Below are positions 26,884 through 35,384 of a stretch of 64,000 bases of DNA, one piece after another. The notes under the pieces are model-generated. The model did not search any database, was not told the origin of the DNA, and was given only the letters and a program-made list of their open reading frames with translations. Made by a program: the position numbers and the translations under genes. The stretch comes from Bryobacterales bacterium. Lineage in GTDB: Bacteria > Acidobacteriota > Terriglobia > Bryobacterales > Bryobacteraceae. Every line of letters starts with the position of its first letter. Positions within the stretch are counted from its first letter, which is position 1. Location: assembly GCA_016789745.1 (NCBI GenBank), contig JAEUQF010000452.1, positions 1 through 64,000 of the forward strand. Reading direction: 5' to 3'.

Positions 26884-27383
26884 TGCGAGTCATGGCAGAG
26901 ATCGCATTTATTTGATGCCTTCCTCTGCTCATGGCACGCCATGCAGGCCGCCATGTGGATGCTCTTCTCCAGCCCTACGGCCTCCCGTTCCCCCACCGGC
27001 CCATGACAATCGGCGCAGGCTACGCCCGCCTGCTTATGATGCACCTCATGTGAGAAGTACACGGTCTTCGGCAGCCGGTAAACCCGCACCCACGGCACGC
27101 GCTTCTTGTCCGCCGCAAATGCCGCCAGCTTCTGAATGGCCGGGCTGTCTTTCTTAATCGCGACATGGCAGCCCATGCAAGCCGCCTCACTCGGAAAGCC
27201 CGCCTGATCGCCGGGGTCCTTGATGGCATGGCAATCCAGGCACTTCACCCCAGCCTGCCCCGTATGCACCTTGTGGTTGAACGGAATCGGCTGCTCCGGC
27301 GGCGGCTTCGGCTGAAACACCTTCGCAGGGGGTATTACCTGCGCCCCTAAGAGCAGCGGGAACACGAGCAGCAGCAGCCTCAT
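26880..27383 (-). CDS. Periplasmic pentaheme c-type cytochrome
   Basis: 167 residues with a signal peptide (MRLLLLVFPLLLGAQ) and five CxxCH motifs: CLDCH, CMGCH, CADCH, CMACH and CDLCH. Extra His residues (FNHKVHTG, FSHEVHHK) are suited as sixth ligands. The pattern matches cytochrome c7/c3-like electron carriers. Its ATG overlaps the stop of the upstream quinoprotein gene (ATGA), so it is the obvious electron acceptor for that enzyme. No membrane anchor beyond the leader. Confidence 0.9.
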   Translation of the reverse strand: MRLLLLVFPLLLGAQVIPPAKVFQPKPPPEQPIPFNHKVHTGQAGVKCLDCHAIKDPGDQAGFPSEAACMGCHVAIKKDSPAIQKLAAFAADKKRVPWVRVYRLPKTVYFSHEVHHKQAGVACADCHGPVGEREAVGLEKSIHMAACMACHEQRKASNKCDLCHDSH

Positions 27384-29206
27384 CCGTTCACCGCAAAAGC
27401 CACGAAATCCCCGATCTTATACGGCCCGGGCTCGGCCGGCTCTTCCGGATTCAGATCATCACTCACAGGTACCACGACAAACTGCCGCCCGCCCGCCTCA
27501 TACGTGCTCGGCGTGGCGAAGGTGCCACCGCCCATGTACTTCTCCCACAGCACTTCGCCGTTCTTCGCATCGTAGGCGCGGAAGGTGCTGTCCAGCGTGC
27601 CGCCCGCAAACAGCACCCCGCCCTTCGTCGCGATATTCCCACCGCGAATGTAGGTACCCGTCCGCTTCATGCCTTTCGCCGACAGTTTCTTAAACTCGCC
27701 ATGCGGCACCTGCCACTTGATCGTCGCGTTCTTCAAATCTATCGCCGAAATCATCCCCCACGGCGGCGTGATCACCGGATGGCTGTTGTCATCGTGGTTG
27801 CGGTTATAGCCGGTGAACTGATAGGGGTAACCCGCATCCTTCGGCGCATCCACAATCGCCGTGCTCCAGGGAATCTCGTTGTGATTCACATAGAGCCACT
27901 CGCTCTCGGGATCAAAGCTTGCCCCGCCCCACAGGCCGCCGCCGTGATACCCCGGCATCGCGACGCTCTCCCGCCGGCCCGGCGGCGTGAAGATAGGACC
28001 GAGTTGATAATCCTTCAACTGCTCCCGCACCTCCGGCCGCAGGTCTTCCTTACGAATCCCCTGGCGCGAGAACGGCGGCGGCGCGGTGGGAAACGGCTGC
28101 GTCGGCCAGGCCTTCTCGCCCGGGATCTCCGAAGGCGGGACCGGCCGCTCCTCAATCGGGTAAATCGGCTTGCCGGTGGCGCGCTCAAACAGGTACACCC
28201 AGCCCGTCTTGGACACCTGCGCCACCACGTCCACCTTGCGGCCCTTGTGCGTCATGGTCACCAGCGTGGGCTGGCACGGGATGTCATAATCCCAGAGATC
28301 ATGATGCACCGTCTGGAAATGCCAGATGCGCTTGCCGGTCTCGGCATTCAAGGCCAGAATCGAGTTGCCGAACAGGTTCATGCCGACACGGTCGCCGCCA
28401 TAGAAATCCCACGTCGGCGATCCGGTGGATACGAACACCATGCCGCGCCGCTCATCCACCGTCAACCCGCCCCAGCAGTTGGCGCCGCCGGTCTTCTTCC
28501 ACGCATCGGGCGACCACGTCTCATAGCCAAACTCGCCCGGATGCGGGATGGTATGGAAGATCCAGCGGCGCTTGCCGGTTCGCAGATCATAGGCGCGAAT
28601 ATGGCCAGGGGCCGCAGGTTTCGGCCCCTCTTCCGTCCGCGTCGTAATGATCAACAGATCCTTATAGACGGCACCAGGCGTGGTGGATTGTAGCGACAAC
28701 CCCGTCATGTCGCGATCCACGTCCTTTTCGACGTCGATGGCGCCACCTTCTCCGAAGCTGTCCACCACCTTGCCGGTCTTCGCGTCCAGACACCAGATGC
28801 GGCTCTGGATAGGAGCGTAGAGCAGGCCCTGGTGATACACCATGCCGCGCGATACGCCGCTGGCGCGCCGGCCGCCCCCGCTGACTCCCGGAGGCTCCCA
28901 GGTCCACAGCAGCCGTCCGGTCGCGGCATCCAGCGCCTGCACGCGCAACGCCGCGCCGACAATATACATTACGCCATCCACCACCAGCGGCGTGCATTCC
29001 ACGGACCCGCGATACCGCGAGTTCGACGCCGCGCTGTGGTGCACCCACGCCACGTCTAGTTTCCGAATATTGCTCCGGTTGATTTGCGCTAACGGCGAGT
29101 AACGCGTCGCATGCTGGTCGCCACCGTAGTAACGCCACTCGGCGGCAGGTTTTTCAGGAGCAAACGCGGCAAGCGCGGACGACTGCAGAAAATGGCGTCT
29201 TTGCAT
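27380..29206 (-). CDS. PQQ-dependent dehydrogenase (quinoprotein), Tat-type leader
   Basis: 608 residues. The leader QRRHFLQSSALAAFA is Tat-like. The rest is an eight-bladed PQQ propeller of the membrane-glucose/alcohol dehydrogenase superfamily: WRYYGGDQHATRYSPLAQI near the start, FVSTGSPTWDFYGGDR, and GGTLDSTFRAYDAKNGEVLW late in the chain. The N-terminal membrane helices of Gcd are missing, so it is a soluble or lipid-free periplasmic form. It overlaps the pentaheme cytochrome start by 4 bases, indicating a dedicated electron outlet. Substrate unknown (sugar or alcohol). Confidence 0.88.
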   Translation of the reverse strand: MQRRHFLQSSALAAFAPEKPAAEWRYYGGDQHATRYSPLAQINRSNIRKLDVAWVHHSAASNSRYRGSVECTPLVVDGVMYIVGAALRVQALDAATGRLLWTWEPPGVSGGGRRASGVSRGMVYHQGLLYAPIQSRIWCLDAKTGKVVDSFGEGGAIDVEKDVDRDMTGLSLQSTTPGAVYKDLLIITTRTEEGPKPAAPGHIRAYDLRTGKRRWIFHTIPHPGEFGYETWSPDAWKKTGGANCWGGLTVDERRGMVFVSTGSPTWDFYGGDRVGMNLFGNSILALNAETGKRIWHFQTVHHDLWDYDIPCQPTLVTMTHKGRKVDVVAQVSKTGWVYLFERATGKPIYPIEERPVPPSEIPGEKAWPTQPFPTAPPPFSRQGIRKEDLRPEVREQLKDYQLGPIFTPPGRRESVAMPGYHGGGLWGGASFDPESEWLYVNHNEIPWSTAIVDAPKDAGYPYQFTGYNRNHDDNSHPVITPPWGMISAIDLKNATIKWQVPHGEFKKLSAKGMKRTGTYIRGGNIATKGGVLFAGGTLDSTFRAYDAKNGEVLWEKYMGGGTFATPSTYEAGGRQFVVVPVSDDLNPEEPAEPGPYKIGDFVAFAVNG

Positions 29207-29216
29207 GTAAGAAGCC

Positions 29217-29222
29217 AGTGTA
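29217..29222 (-). promoter_or_regulatory. -10 box for the quinoprotein-cytochrome operon
   Basis: TACACT reading toward the ATG at 29206, 10 bases away, so the leader would be only a few bases. No -35 was assigned. Confidence 0.35.
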
Positions 29223-29253
29223 ATGCAGAACGGCCGCGCGCCACGAACAGCGA

Positions 29254-29667
29254 CTAGATGGAGTTGGACATTTCCACGGCAAGGGCCAACGACTTGCGAC
29301 CGGCCTGCCGCGACGCGCGCGCAGGCGTGGCCGCTTCGGCAGCCGGGGCCAGGGTGGTGTAGACAGCGCTATCCCACGCGGCGGCCTGACCTGGCGCTCG
29401 CGACGGGCTCCTCCCTGATTCGGTCAGACCAGCACGCCGGACCTGCCGCATGCTCTCCATACGAACACGTGCCCGGTCCGCACCGTTACGCAGAGCCATC
29501 GAGTCTTCCCGCAACCCGACCGTGCCAATCCGCAGCTCATGGGCACAACTCCGCAACCATTGCATCTTCTCGGAACGGCGCTGCATACGCGCGCGAGCCA
29601 AATCCACGTCCTTCTTTAACATCTCCAGGTTGAGTGCCAGCGAGTCGAGGCGCTCTTCCAAGCTCAT
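29254..29667 (-). CDS. Hypothetical coiled-coil protein
   Basis: 137 residues from ATG 29667 (the frame is open to 29718). The first 75 residues are strongly helical with heptad-like Leu/Met spacing (LEERLDSLALNLEMLKKDVD and onward), predicting a coiled coil. The remainder is Ala/Arg/Ser-rich and low in complexity. An AGGAGG lies about 14 bases upstream of the ATG, rather far. No family recognised. The coiled-coil part supports coding; the tail is less certain. Confidence 0.5.
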   Translation of the reverse strand: MSLEERLDSLALNLEMLKKDVDLARARMQRRSEKMQWLRSCAHELRIGTVGLREDSMALRNGADRARVRMESMRQVRRAGLTESGRSPSRAPGQAAAWDSAVYTTLAPAAEAATPARASRQAGRKSLALAVEMSNSI

Positions 29668-29699
29668 GGGTTCCCAGGGCCTCCTGTATCTAACTTGAG

Positions 29700-29755
29700 C
29701 ATAGATGCAAAAAAGCACAAAAAGATCGGGAACTATTTATTTTTTTTGCGACCCG
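29700..29755. terminator. AT-rich intergenic element with inverted repeat
   Basis: A markedly AT-rich stretch in a GC-rich region. It holds an 8-base inverted repeat, GCAAAAAA (29707-29714) and TTTTTTGC (29742-29749), plus several A and T runs. It follows the stop of the epimerase gene on the minus strand, so a transcription terminator for the isomerase-epimerase pair is the simplest reading. An A/T stem is weak, however, and an UP-element or protein-binding site for the next gene is also possible. Confidence 0.35.
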
Positions 29756-30715
29756 CTAAATTTTCCCCGAAATGCCGCTCCGATACCAATCCAATGTCCG
29801 CCGCAGTCCCTCTTCCAGGGTGAACTGCGGGGCATGGCCGAGTTCCGCCACCGCCAGCGTCGCATCCGCCTGGGAATCCCGAACGTCGCCGGCCCGTGAC
29901 GGTCCGTAACTGGCCGGTAACGACACGCCTTCAATCTTCTGCAACGCGTCCCACACCTGGTTCAGCGTATAGCGGTTGCCGTTGCCGGCATTGTAAACCT
30001 TGCCCGCCACCTGACTGCCGGCTTCGGCCGCCTTGATGCACAGCCCGGCCACATCCTCCACATAGGTGAAGTCCCGAGATTGCTCGCCATCGCCATGAAT
30101 CGTCGGCGCCACGCGTTTCAGCAGACAGGAATTGAAGATCGACAGCACACCCGAATAGGGGCTCGATGGGTCCTGCCGCGGCCCATATACATTGAAGAAC
30201 CGCAGGCTCACCGTCTCCAGTCCATAGCAACTGAAAAACACGCTGGCATAGTATTCGCCCATCAGTTTCTGCGCCGCATAGGGACTCTTCGGGCTGGGGG
30301 CCATCGTTTCCACCTTCGGCAACACCAGTGTGTCACCATAAGCCGAAGACGACGCCGCGTACACCACGCGCCGCACCTTGGCCTCATGGCAGGCGCGGAA
30401 CACCTGAAACGTGCCGTCAATATTCACTTCATGCGAAGGCACCGGTTCCACAATCGACCGCGGTACCGACGGAATGGCCGCGAGATGAAAGACCGTATCG
30501 GCCCCGGCTACCGCGGCGGCCACGGCGTCGAAATCCCGGATATCGCCCACCTGGAGGCCGACACCTGGAACCCCCGCGAGGTTCGCCTCTTTCCCTGAAT
30601 ACAGGTTGTCGAAGGCGACGATGTCCCGGTGTCCCTTCTCCGCCAGGCACCGGATCAGCCCCGACCCAATAAATCCCGCTCCCCCCGTTACGACTACTTT
30701 GCCCTTTATACTCAC
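29756..30715 (-). CDS. NAD-dependent nucleotide-sugar epimerase/dehydratase
   Basis: 319 residues, extended short-chain dehydrogenase family. NAD-binding TGGAGFIGSGL (10-20), a conserved AFDNLYSG after the second strand, the catalytic Tyr-x-x-x-Lys in YAAQK, and PRQDPSSPYSGV typical of UDP-glucose 4-epimerase-like enzymes. It probably epimerises a UDP-sugar for surface polysaccharide. Its ATG overlaps the stop of the upstream isomerase-like gene by 4 bases. Confidence 0.92.
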   Translation of the reverse strand: MSIKGKVVVTGGAGFIGSGLIRCLAEKGHRDIVAFDNLYSGKEANLAGVPGVGLQVGDIRDFDAVAAAVAGADTVFHLAAIPSVPRSIVEPVPSHEVNIDGTFQVFRACHEAKVRRVVYAASSSAYGDTLVLPKVETMAPSPKSPYAAQKLMGEYYASVFFSCYGLETVSLRFFNVYGPRQDPSSPYSGVLSIFNSCLLKRVAPTIHGDGEQSRDFTYVEDVAGLCIKAAEAGSQVAGKVYNAGNGNRYTLNQVWDALQKIEGVSLPASYGPSRAGDVRDSQADATLAVAELGHAPQFTLEEGLRRTLDWYRSGISGKI

Positions 30716-31542
30716 AGTTTCGCGATCTCTCCCTCCAGATAACGTAGCGACTCATTGGCGATCCGCTCCGGCCCGAACGAGAAGTCAAATGACTCCAGCG
30801 ACACCCACCGCTGGTACCCCTTCTCGATCAGTTTGCGCAACACCGGCTTGAAGTCATAGTCGCCCTGACCGCAATGCTTGCCGTCCATTTCATTCACATG
30901 AACGTGACAGATCCACTCGTAATACCTATCGACCAGAACCTCATGAGGCTCCAGTTCTTCGACGGCATTATGCGTATCGAACATGGTTTGCACACCCGGG
31001 CTGCCGATCTGCTTCACAATGCCCACGGCTTCTTCGAGCGTCTGCACAACATCGCATTGCGCGCTGGGCAGCGCTTCTACCAGAACCGTCACGCCGCGGG
31101 CGGCCGCGTGACCCGCCACCCCCGCCAGACCTTCCGTATACCGCGCGGTAGCTTCCGCCCGCGTCGCCCCGTCCACCGTGCACCGCTGGAACGGCGACCC
31201 GAACACCATCACACCACCATCTCCCAGATCCGCGCACAAGTCGATCAGGTTGCGGATATGCAGCCAGCTCTTCTCCCGAAGCGCCTGGTCGGGCGTCGTA
31301 ACGTGCAACCCCTTCGGCGACACCATGAGCCAGTGCAGGCCAACAAACTCCAAGCCGGCATCGGCGATGATGCGCTTCACCTCCGTTCGCCGTGCCGCCG
31401 GCAGCTGGGCCGGATCCTCGGCCAGCGTGAACGGTGCAATCTCAATGCCCGTATACCCGGCCTTCTGGATCGCAGTACATTGCGCCGCAAAGTCCCATTC
31501 CTGAAAGTATTCGTTACAAGTCGCCTGTCTGAGAACAGCCAT
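30712..31542 (-). CDS. Sugar phosphate isomerase/epimerase family TIM barrel
   Basis: 276 residues, xylose-isomerase-like AP-endonuclease-2 fold. Candidate metal ligands are Glu in VLVEALPS, Asp in MFDTHNA, His in CHVHVNEMDG and Glu in WVSLESFDF. Relatives include hydroxypyruvate isomerase, inosose dehydratase and tagatose epimerases; the exact reaction cannot be told. Co-transcribed with the downstream nucleotide-sugar epimerase (4-base overlap). Confidence 0.85.
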   Translation of the reverse strand: MAVLRQATCNEYFQEWDFAAQCTAIQKAGYTGIEIAPFTLAEDPAQLPAARRTEVKRIIADAGLEFVGLHWLMVSPKGLHVTTPDQALREKSWLHIRNLIDLCADLGDGGVMVFGSPFQRCTVDGATRAEATARYTEGLAGVAGHAAARGVTVLVEALPSAQCDVVQTLEEAVGIVKQIGSPGVQTMFDTHNAVEELEPHEVLVDRYYEWICHVHVNEMDGKHCGQGDYDFKPVLRKLIEKGYQRWVSLESFDFSFGPERIANESLRYLEGEIAKL

Positions 31543-31550
31543 TCCCGTTT

Positions 31551-31556
31551 AGTGTA
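31551..31556 (-). promoter_or_regulatory. Candidate leaderless -10 box for the isomerase-epimerase pair
   Basis: TACACT on the minus strand, 8 bases before the ATG at 31542, in a 47-base divergent intergenic region. Confidence 0.4.
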
Positions 31557-31575
31557 ACGCGGCCCCGGCTTGCAT

Positions 31576-31581
31576 TAGAAT
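31576..31581 (+). promoter_or_regulatory. Candidate leaderless -10 box for the HPt hybrid kinase
   Basis: TAGAAT 8 bases before the ATG at 31590. A GGGAGG lies between but abuts the ATG with one or two bases of spacing, too close to act as a normal Shine-Dalgarno. Confidence 0.4.
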
Positions 31582-31589
31582 CGGGAGGC

Positions 31590-34022
31590 ATGGCACAGCC
31601 GGACGACGCAGAAATCCGCGCCCTTCAGGAGAAGATCGCCGCGCTCGAGCAGCAGGCGCGCGAATCGCGGCGCGCGCAGAAGCGGCTAGCCGTACGTGAC
31701 GCCATCACACGGGCCCTGGCCGAATCGGCGTCGCTCGCGCAAGCCGCCCCGCGCGTACTGGAGGCCATCGGCGATACGCTCGGATGGCAGACCGGGGCAT
31801 TGTGGCTGGTGGAACCGCACCTGGACCTCATGCGCTGCGTGGAGTTCTGGCACGTGCCGGGGCTGGAGGTGCGAGCGTTCGAAGCCGCCACCCGCCACGG
31901 TGCCTATGCGCGCGGAATCGGCCTGCCCGGACGCGTCTGGGAGCAACGCCACAGCGTCTGGATTCCCGATTTCACCGGCGCCGTAAACCTGAGCAATGCG
32001 CCGCGCGCCGCCGTGGTGGTGGAGAGCGGACTGCGCGCCGCGCTGGCATTCCCCATCGAACTGGGTGACGACCTGCTGGGTGTGCTGGAGTTCTTCAGCC
32101 GCGAGATCAAAGAACCGGACGCCGACCTGGTAGAGATGTTCCGGGCCGTGGGCAGCCAGATCGGCCAGTTCGCCGAACGCAAGAAGGCCGAAGACCTGCT
32201 GAACCGCTTCTTCATGCTCTCCATCGACATGTTCGGCATCGCGGGCTTTGACGGTTGCTTCAAGCTGGTCAACCCGGCCTGGGAGCGGACCCTGGGCTAC
32301 ACGCCCGCCGAGGTGGCCGCCAAACCGTACCTCGACTTCGTGCATCCGGACGATCGCGAAGCCACGGCGGCGGAAACGGCGAAGCTTTCGAGCGGCGGCG
32401 ACACCATCTCCTTTGAGAACCGCTACCTGGCAAAGGACGGCAGTTGGCGCTGGCTGCTGTGGAACGCCACGCCGGTGATGGAACAGAAACTCATCTACGC
32501 CGCCGCGCGCGATGTGACCGAACGCAAGCGCGACGAGGCCAACATCGGCCGCCTGCGAGAAGAAGCAGAACAGGCCAACCGCACCAAGAGCGAGTTCCTG
32601 GCCCGCATGAGCCATGAGATCCGCACGCCGCTGAACGTGGTCATCGGCATGGGCGACCTGCTGGACCGCACCGCGCTCAACGCCGAACAGCGCCAGTATG
32701 TGCGCATCTTCCAACGCGCCGGCAGCACGCTGCTGGCGTTGATCAACGACATCCTGGACCTGGCGAAAGTGGAATCGGGGCGCATCACGCTGGAAGAGTT
32801 GGAGTTCGAAGTGGCCGCCGCGCTCGAAGCCAGTGCCGAGATGCTGTCGGAACAGGCCAAAGCCAAGGGGCTGACGCTGCGCATGGAGGTGGGCGCTGGA
32901 ACGCCGCGCCGCGTCAAGGGCGATCCCGACCGTCTGCGCCAGGTCCTGATCAACCTGCTATCGAATGCCGTCAAGTTCACCGACACCGGCCGTGTCACCC
33001 TTCGTGTCGAGCCCGAAGGCGAAGCCGACCTGCTGCGGTTTTCGGTCGCCGACAGCGGCATCGGCATCCCGCCCGAAAAACTGGAAATCATCTTCGATGC
33101 CTTCACCCAGGCCGATGCCTCCACCACCCGCCGCTACGGCGGCACCGGCCTCGGCCTGGCCATCTGCAAGAGGCTGGTGGATCTGCTGGGCGGGCGCCTC
33201 TGGGTGGACAGCACACCCGGCACGGGCACGACGTTCACCTTCACCGCGCATCTGCCGCCGGCCGGCGACGGGCTTGCGCACGTCGAGCCCATGCCTGCCG
33301 CAGTGGCCGCCCCTTCGCCGCAAGCCGCCGCACAGCCCGGCACGCGCATCCTGGTGGTAGACGATTCGGAGGAAAACCGTTTTCTGGTGGCCGAGTACCT
33401 GCGCGACACGCAGGCACACGTGGAGTTTGCCGCCGACGGCGCCGAAGCCGTGGAGAAGTTCCACGCCGGCCTCTTCGACCTTGTCTTCATGGACCTGCAG
33501 ATGCCCGTGATGGACGGCTATGAGGCCACGCGACGCATCCGCGCCTGGGAACAGGAACAGCAGCGGCAGCCGACACCGGTGATCGCGCTCACCGCCAGTG
33601 CCATGGAGAGCGAACTGCACCGGTCCCTGGAAGCCGGCTGTACGGCTTACCTGCGCAAGCCCGTGCGTTTGGCTACGCTGCTGGACGCCGTACACCAGTA
33701 CGCCGCCCCCGCCGAGCGTATCGTGGTCCGCCCCGATGCGCGGCTGCGCCACGTCATCCCTTCGTATCTGAAGAACCGCAGGCGCGACCTGGACAAGATT
33801 GCCGCCGCACTCGACCAGGCCGACTTCACCGCCATTCGCGACATCGGCCACAAAATGAGCGGCACCGGCGGCGGATATGGCTTTCCGCAGGTGACCAGCA
33901 TTGGGCGCGGCCTGGAGGCCGCAGCCAAGCAGAAGAACGCCGCGCGCATCCGGCTGCACCAGGCCGAACTCGAACGATTCCTGGAGCAGGTGGAGATTCG
34001 CGAAGCTACTTCAGATACTTGA
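31590..34022 (+). CDS. Hybrid histidine kinase: GAF, PAS, HisKA, HATPase, REC, HPt
   Basis: 810 residues, soluble. Order: N-terminal coiled coil (5-35), GAF (about 40-195), PAS (about 205-320), HisKA with SHEIRTPLN (about 345), HATPase with GTGLGLAI, REC (about 585-705; ILVVDDSEENRF and LVFMDLQMPVMDG), and a C-terminal HPt domain whose phospho-His is in DIGHKMSGTGGGYGF. All relay modules up to HPt are on one chain, so it should pass phosphate straight to a separate response regulator. The convergent gene at 34006, whose 3' end overlaps by 17 bases, encodes a REC protein and is an obvious candidate partner. Confidence 0.93.
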   Translation: MAQPDDAEIRALQEKIAALEQQARESRRAQKRLAVRDAITRALAESASLAQAAPRVLEAIGDTLGWQTGALWLVEPHLDLMRCVEFWHVPGLEVRAFEAATRHGAYARGIGLPGRVWEQRHSVWIPDFTGAVNLSNAPRAAVVVESGLRAALAFPIELGDDLLGVLEFFSREIKEPDADLVEMFRAVGSQIGQFAERKKAEDLLNRFFMLSIDMFGIAGFDGCFKLVNPAWERTLGYTPAEVAAKPYLDFVHPDDREATAAETAKLSSGGDTISFENRYLAKDGSWRWLLWNATPVMEQKLIYAAARDVTERKRDEANIGRLREEAEQANRTKSEFLARMSHEIRTPLNVVIGMGDLLDRTALNAEQRQYVRIFQRAGSTLLALINDILDLAKVESGRITLEELEFEVAAALEASAEMLSEQAKAKGLTLRMEVGAGTPRRVKGDPDRLRQVLINLLSNAVKFTDTGRVTLRVEPEGEADLLRFSVADSGIGIPPEKLEIIFDAFTQADASTTRRYGGTGLGLAICKRLVDLLGGRLWVDSTPGTGTTFTFTAHLPPAGDGLAHVEPMPAAVAAPSPQAAAQPGTRILVVDDSEENRFLVAEYLRDTQAHVEFAADGAEAVEKFHAGLFDLVFMDLQMPVMDGYEATRRIRAWEQEQQRQPTPVIALTASAMESELHRSLEAGCTAYLRKPVRLATLLDAVHQYAAPAERIVVRPDARLRHVIPSYLKNRRRDLDKIAAALDQADFTAIRDIGHKMSGTGGGYGFPQVTSIGRGLEAAAKQKNAARIRLHQAELERFLEQVEIREATSDT

Positions 34023-34863
34023 TCAGCAGCACTTCGTTGCCGGCTTCGTTGTAGATCACCTCATCCACCAGTTTGCGCGTCATCAGAATGCCGTAGCCTC
34101 CGGGCCGCATGCCCATCTGCTGCCGGATCTCGATGTGCTCCACCGGGGATTCCAACGGATTTGAGATCGCCGCGTGCGTGAGGTTATCCATGGAGAAGCC
34201 CTTGCCGGGATCGCGCACGTAATAGAGCAGCGAATGCTCGGCCCGAATGTAGGACACCACCACGCGCTTGGCCGGATCGTGCCCGCCCCCATGTTCAATC
34301 GCATTCAGCAGCATCTCGCGGAAGGCCATCGCCACCGACTCGCGTTCCTCCTGCCCCAGCCCGGTCTGGATGGCGTTCAGGAAGTGCAGAATGCGGTCGG
34401 CCGTGTCCATCTTGCAGCGCAGCCGCAGCGACAGCCAGTTCGCGCACGCCGAGAGGATCTGGATATCGTCATCGCCGGCGGTACCGGCCAGCGCATTGTC
34501 CACCACCTCGGCGACAGCGTGCAGCGAGAACGGCTTGCTCAGATAGGTGTAGGCACGATCGCGGATGGCGCGCACGATGGTCTCGGGCGTATTCGCCACC
34601 GTCATCACCACCACCGGCACATCCGGCCGCACGCGCCGGATCTGTTCGAGCAGCGACAGCCCGTCCAGATTCGGCATATTCACGTCGGTGATCACCAGGT
34701 CGAACGGCTCGCTCTCGATGCGCCGCATCGCTTCGATGCCGTCAGATGCGCTCTCCATCTGGCGATCCGACCCGGCCAGCCCCGCGGCCAGCAAGTCCAG
34801 GATCTCGGGATCATCGTCCACCACCAGAATACGTTTGGAGGAACTCATAGCCGTTGTGGTCAT
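34006..34863 (-). CDS. Response regulator with C-terminal RsbW-like HATPase
   Basis: 285 residues. REC domain at about 10-125 (acidic triad at VVDDDPE, phospho-Asp60 in VITDVNMP, Lys in LSKPFS). A C-terminal HATPase_c_2 domain of the anti-sigma-factor kinase type follows (EMLLNAIEHGGG, GKGFSMDNL, GGYGILMTRKLVDEV). This arrangement is known in stress-response partner-switching, where phosphorylation of REC controls the kinase or phosphatase-like output. Its start overlaps the stop of the GNAT gene upstream (ATGA), making it the last gene of a four-gene operon. Confidence 0.88.
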   Translation of the reverse strand: MTTTAMSSSKRILVVDDDPEILDLLAAGLAGSDRQMESASDGIEAMRRIESEPFDLVITDVNMPNLDGLSLLEQIRRVRPDVPVVVMTVANTPETIVRAIRDRAYTYLSKPFSLHAVAEVVDNALAGTAGDDDIQILSACANWLSLRLRCKMDTADRILHFLNAIQTGLGQEERESVAMAFREMLLNAIEHGGGHDPAKRVVVSYIRAEHSLLYYVRDPGKGFSMDNLTHAAISNPLESPVEHIEIRQQMGMRPGGYGILMTRKLVDEVIYNEAGNEVLLIKYLK

Positions 34864-35384
34864 TTTGCCATGCGGATGATCGGCAGCGTTTCCCCATTCC
34901 CCAACGCTACATCCAGGCGCTCGATCTCCCGATACCCGTGCCGCTCATACAACGGCACGCCGGTCAGCGTGGCACCCAACTCAAATCGCCAAAACCCGGC
35001 CTCCCGCGCCGCCTGTTCACACGCCTGCAGGATGCGGCTCCCCAAGCCCCGGCGCGCAAACTCCGGATGCACGAAGAACGCCCGAATCCGCGCGGCGTCG
35101 ACAGCCGGATCGAGATAGCTGTCTTCCCTGCCCTGCATGGCATCGGCACCGAACAAGGTACGGAACCGGCTCCAACCGCCGCACGCCGCCAGGCGCCCGT
35201 CGGCGGTTTCCACCACGAAGTACGTGCCGTCGGCAATGAGCCGGGTATCGACGCCGAACACCGACCCCAGCGCGCCGGCACGCTGCGCCGCGCTGTAGTC
35301 ACCCGCCTGCAGCCCGTTCACCGATGCCGTAATCAGCACCCGCAGCGGCGCCACATCGGCCAGCTTTGCCAGCCGCAGCGTCAC
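34860..35384 (-). CDS. GNAT-family N-acetyltransferase
   Basis: 174 residues from a GTG overlapping the DUF1501 stop (GTGA). GNAT fold with the acetyl-CoA pyrophosphate loop in HPEFARRGLGSRIL and the later strand FELGATLTGVPLYERHGY. No hint of substrate. The stop overlaps the next start by 4 bases. Confidence 0.88.
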   Translation of the reverse strand: MTLRLAKLADVAPLRVLITASVNGLQAGDYSAAQRAGALGSVFGVDTRLIADGTYFVVETADGRLAACGGWSRFRTLFGADAMQGREDSYLDPAVDAARIRAFFVHPEFARRGLGSRILQACEQAAREAGFWRFELGATLTGVPLYERHGYREIERLDVALGNGETLPIIRMAK

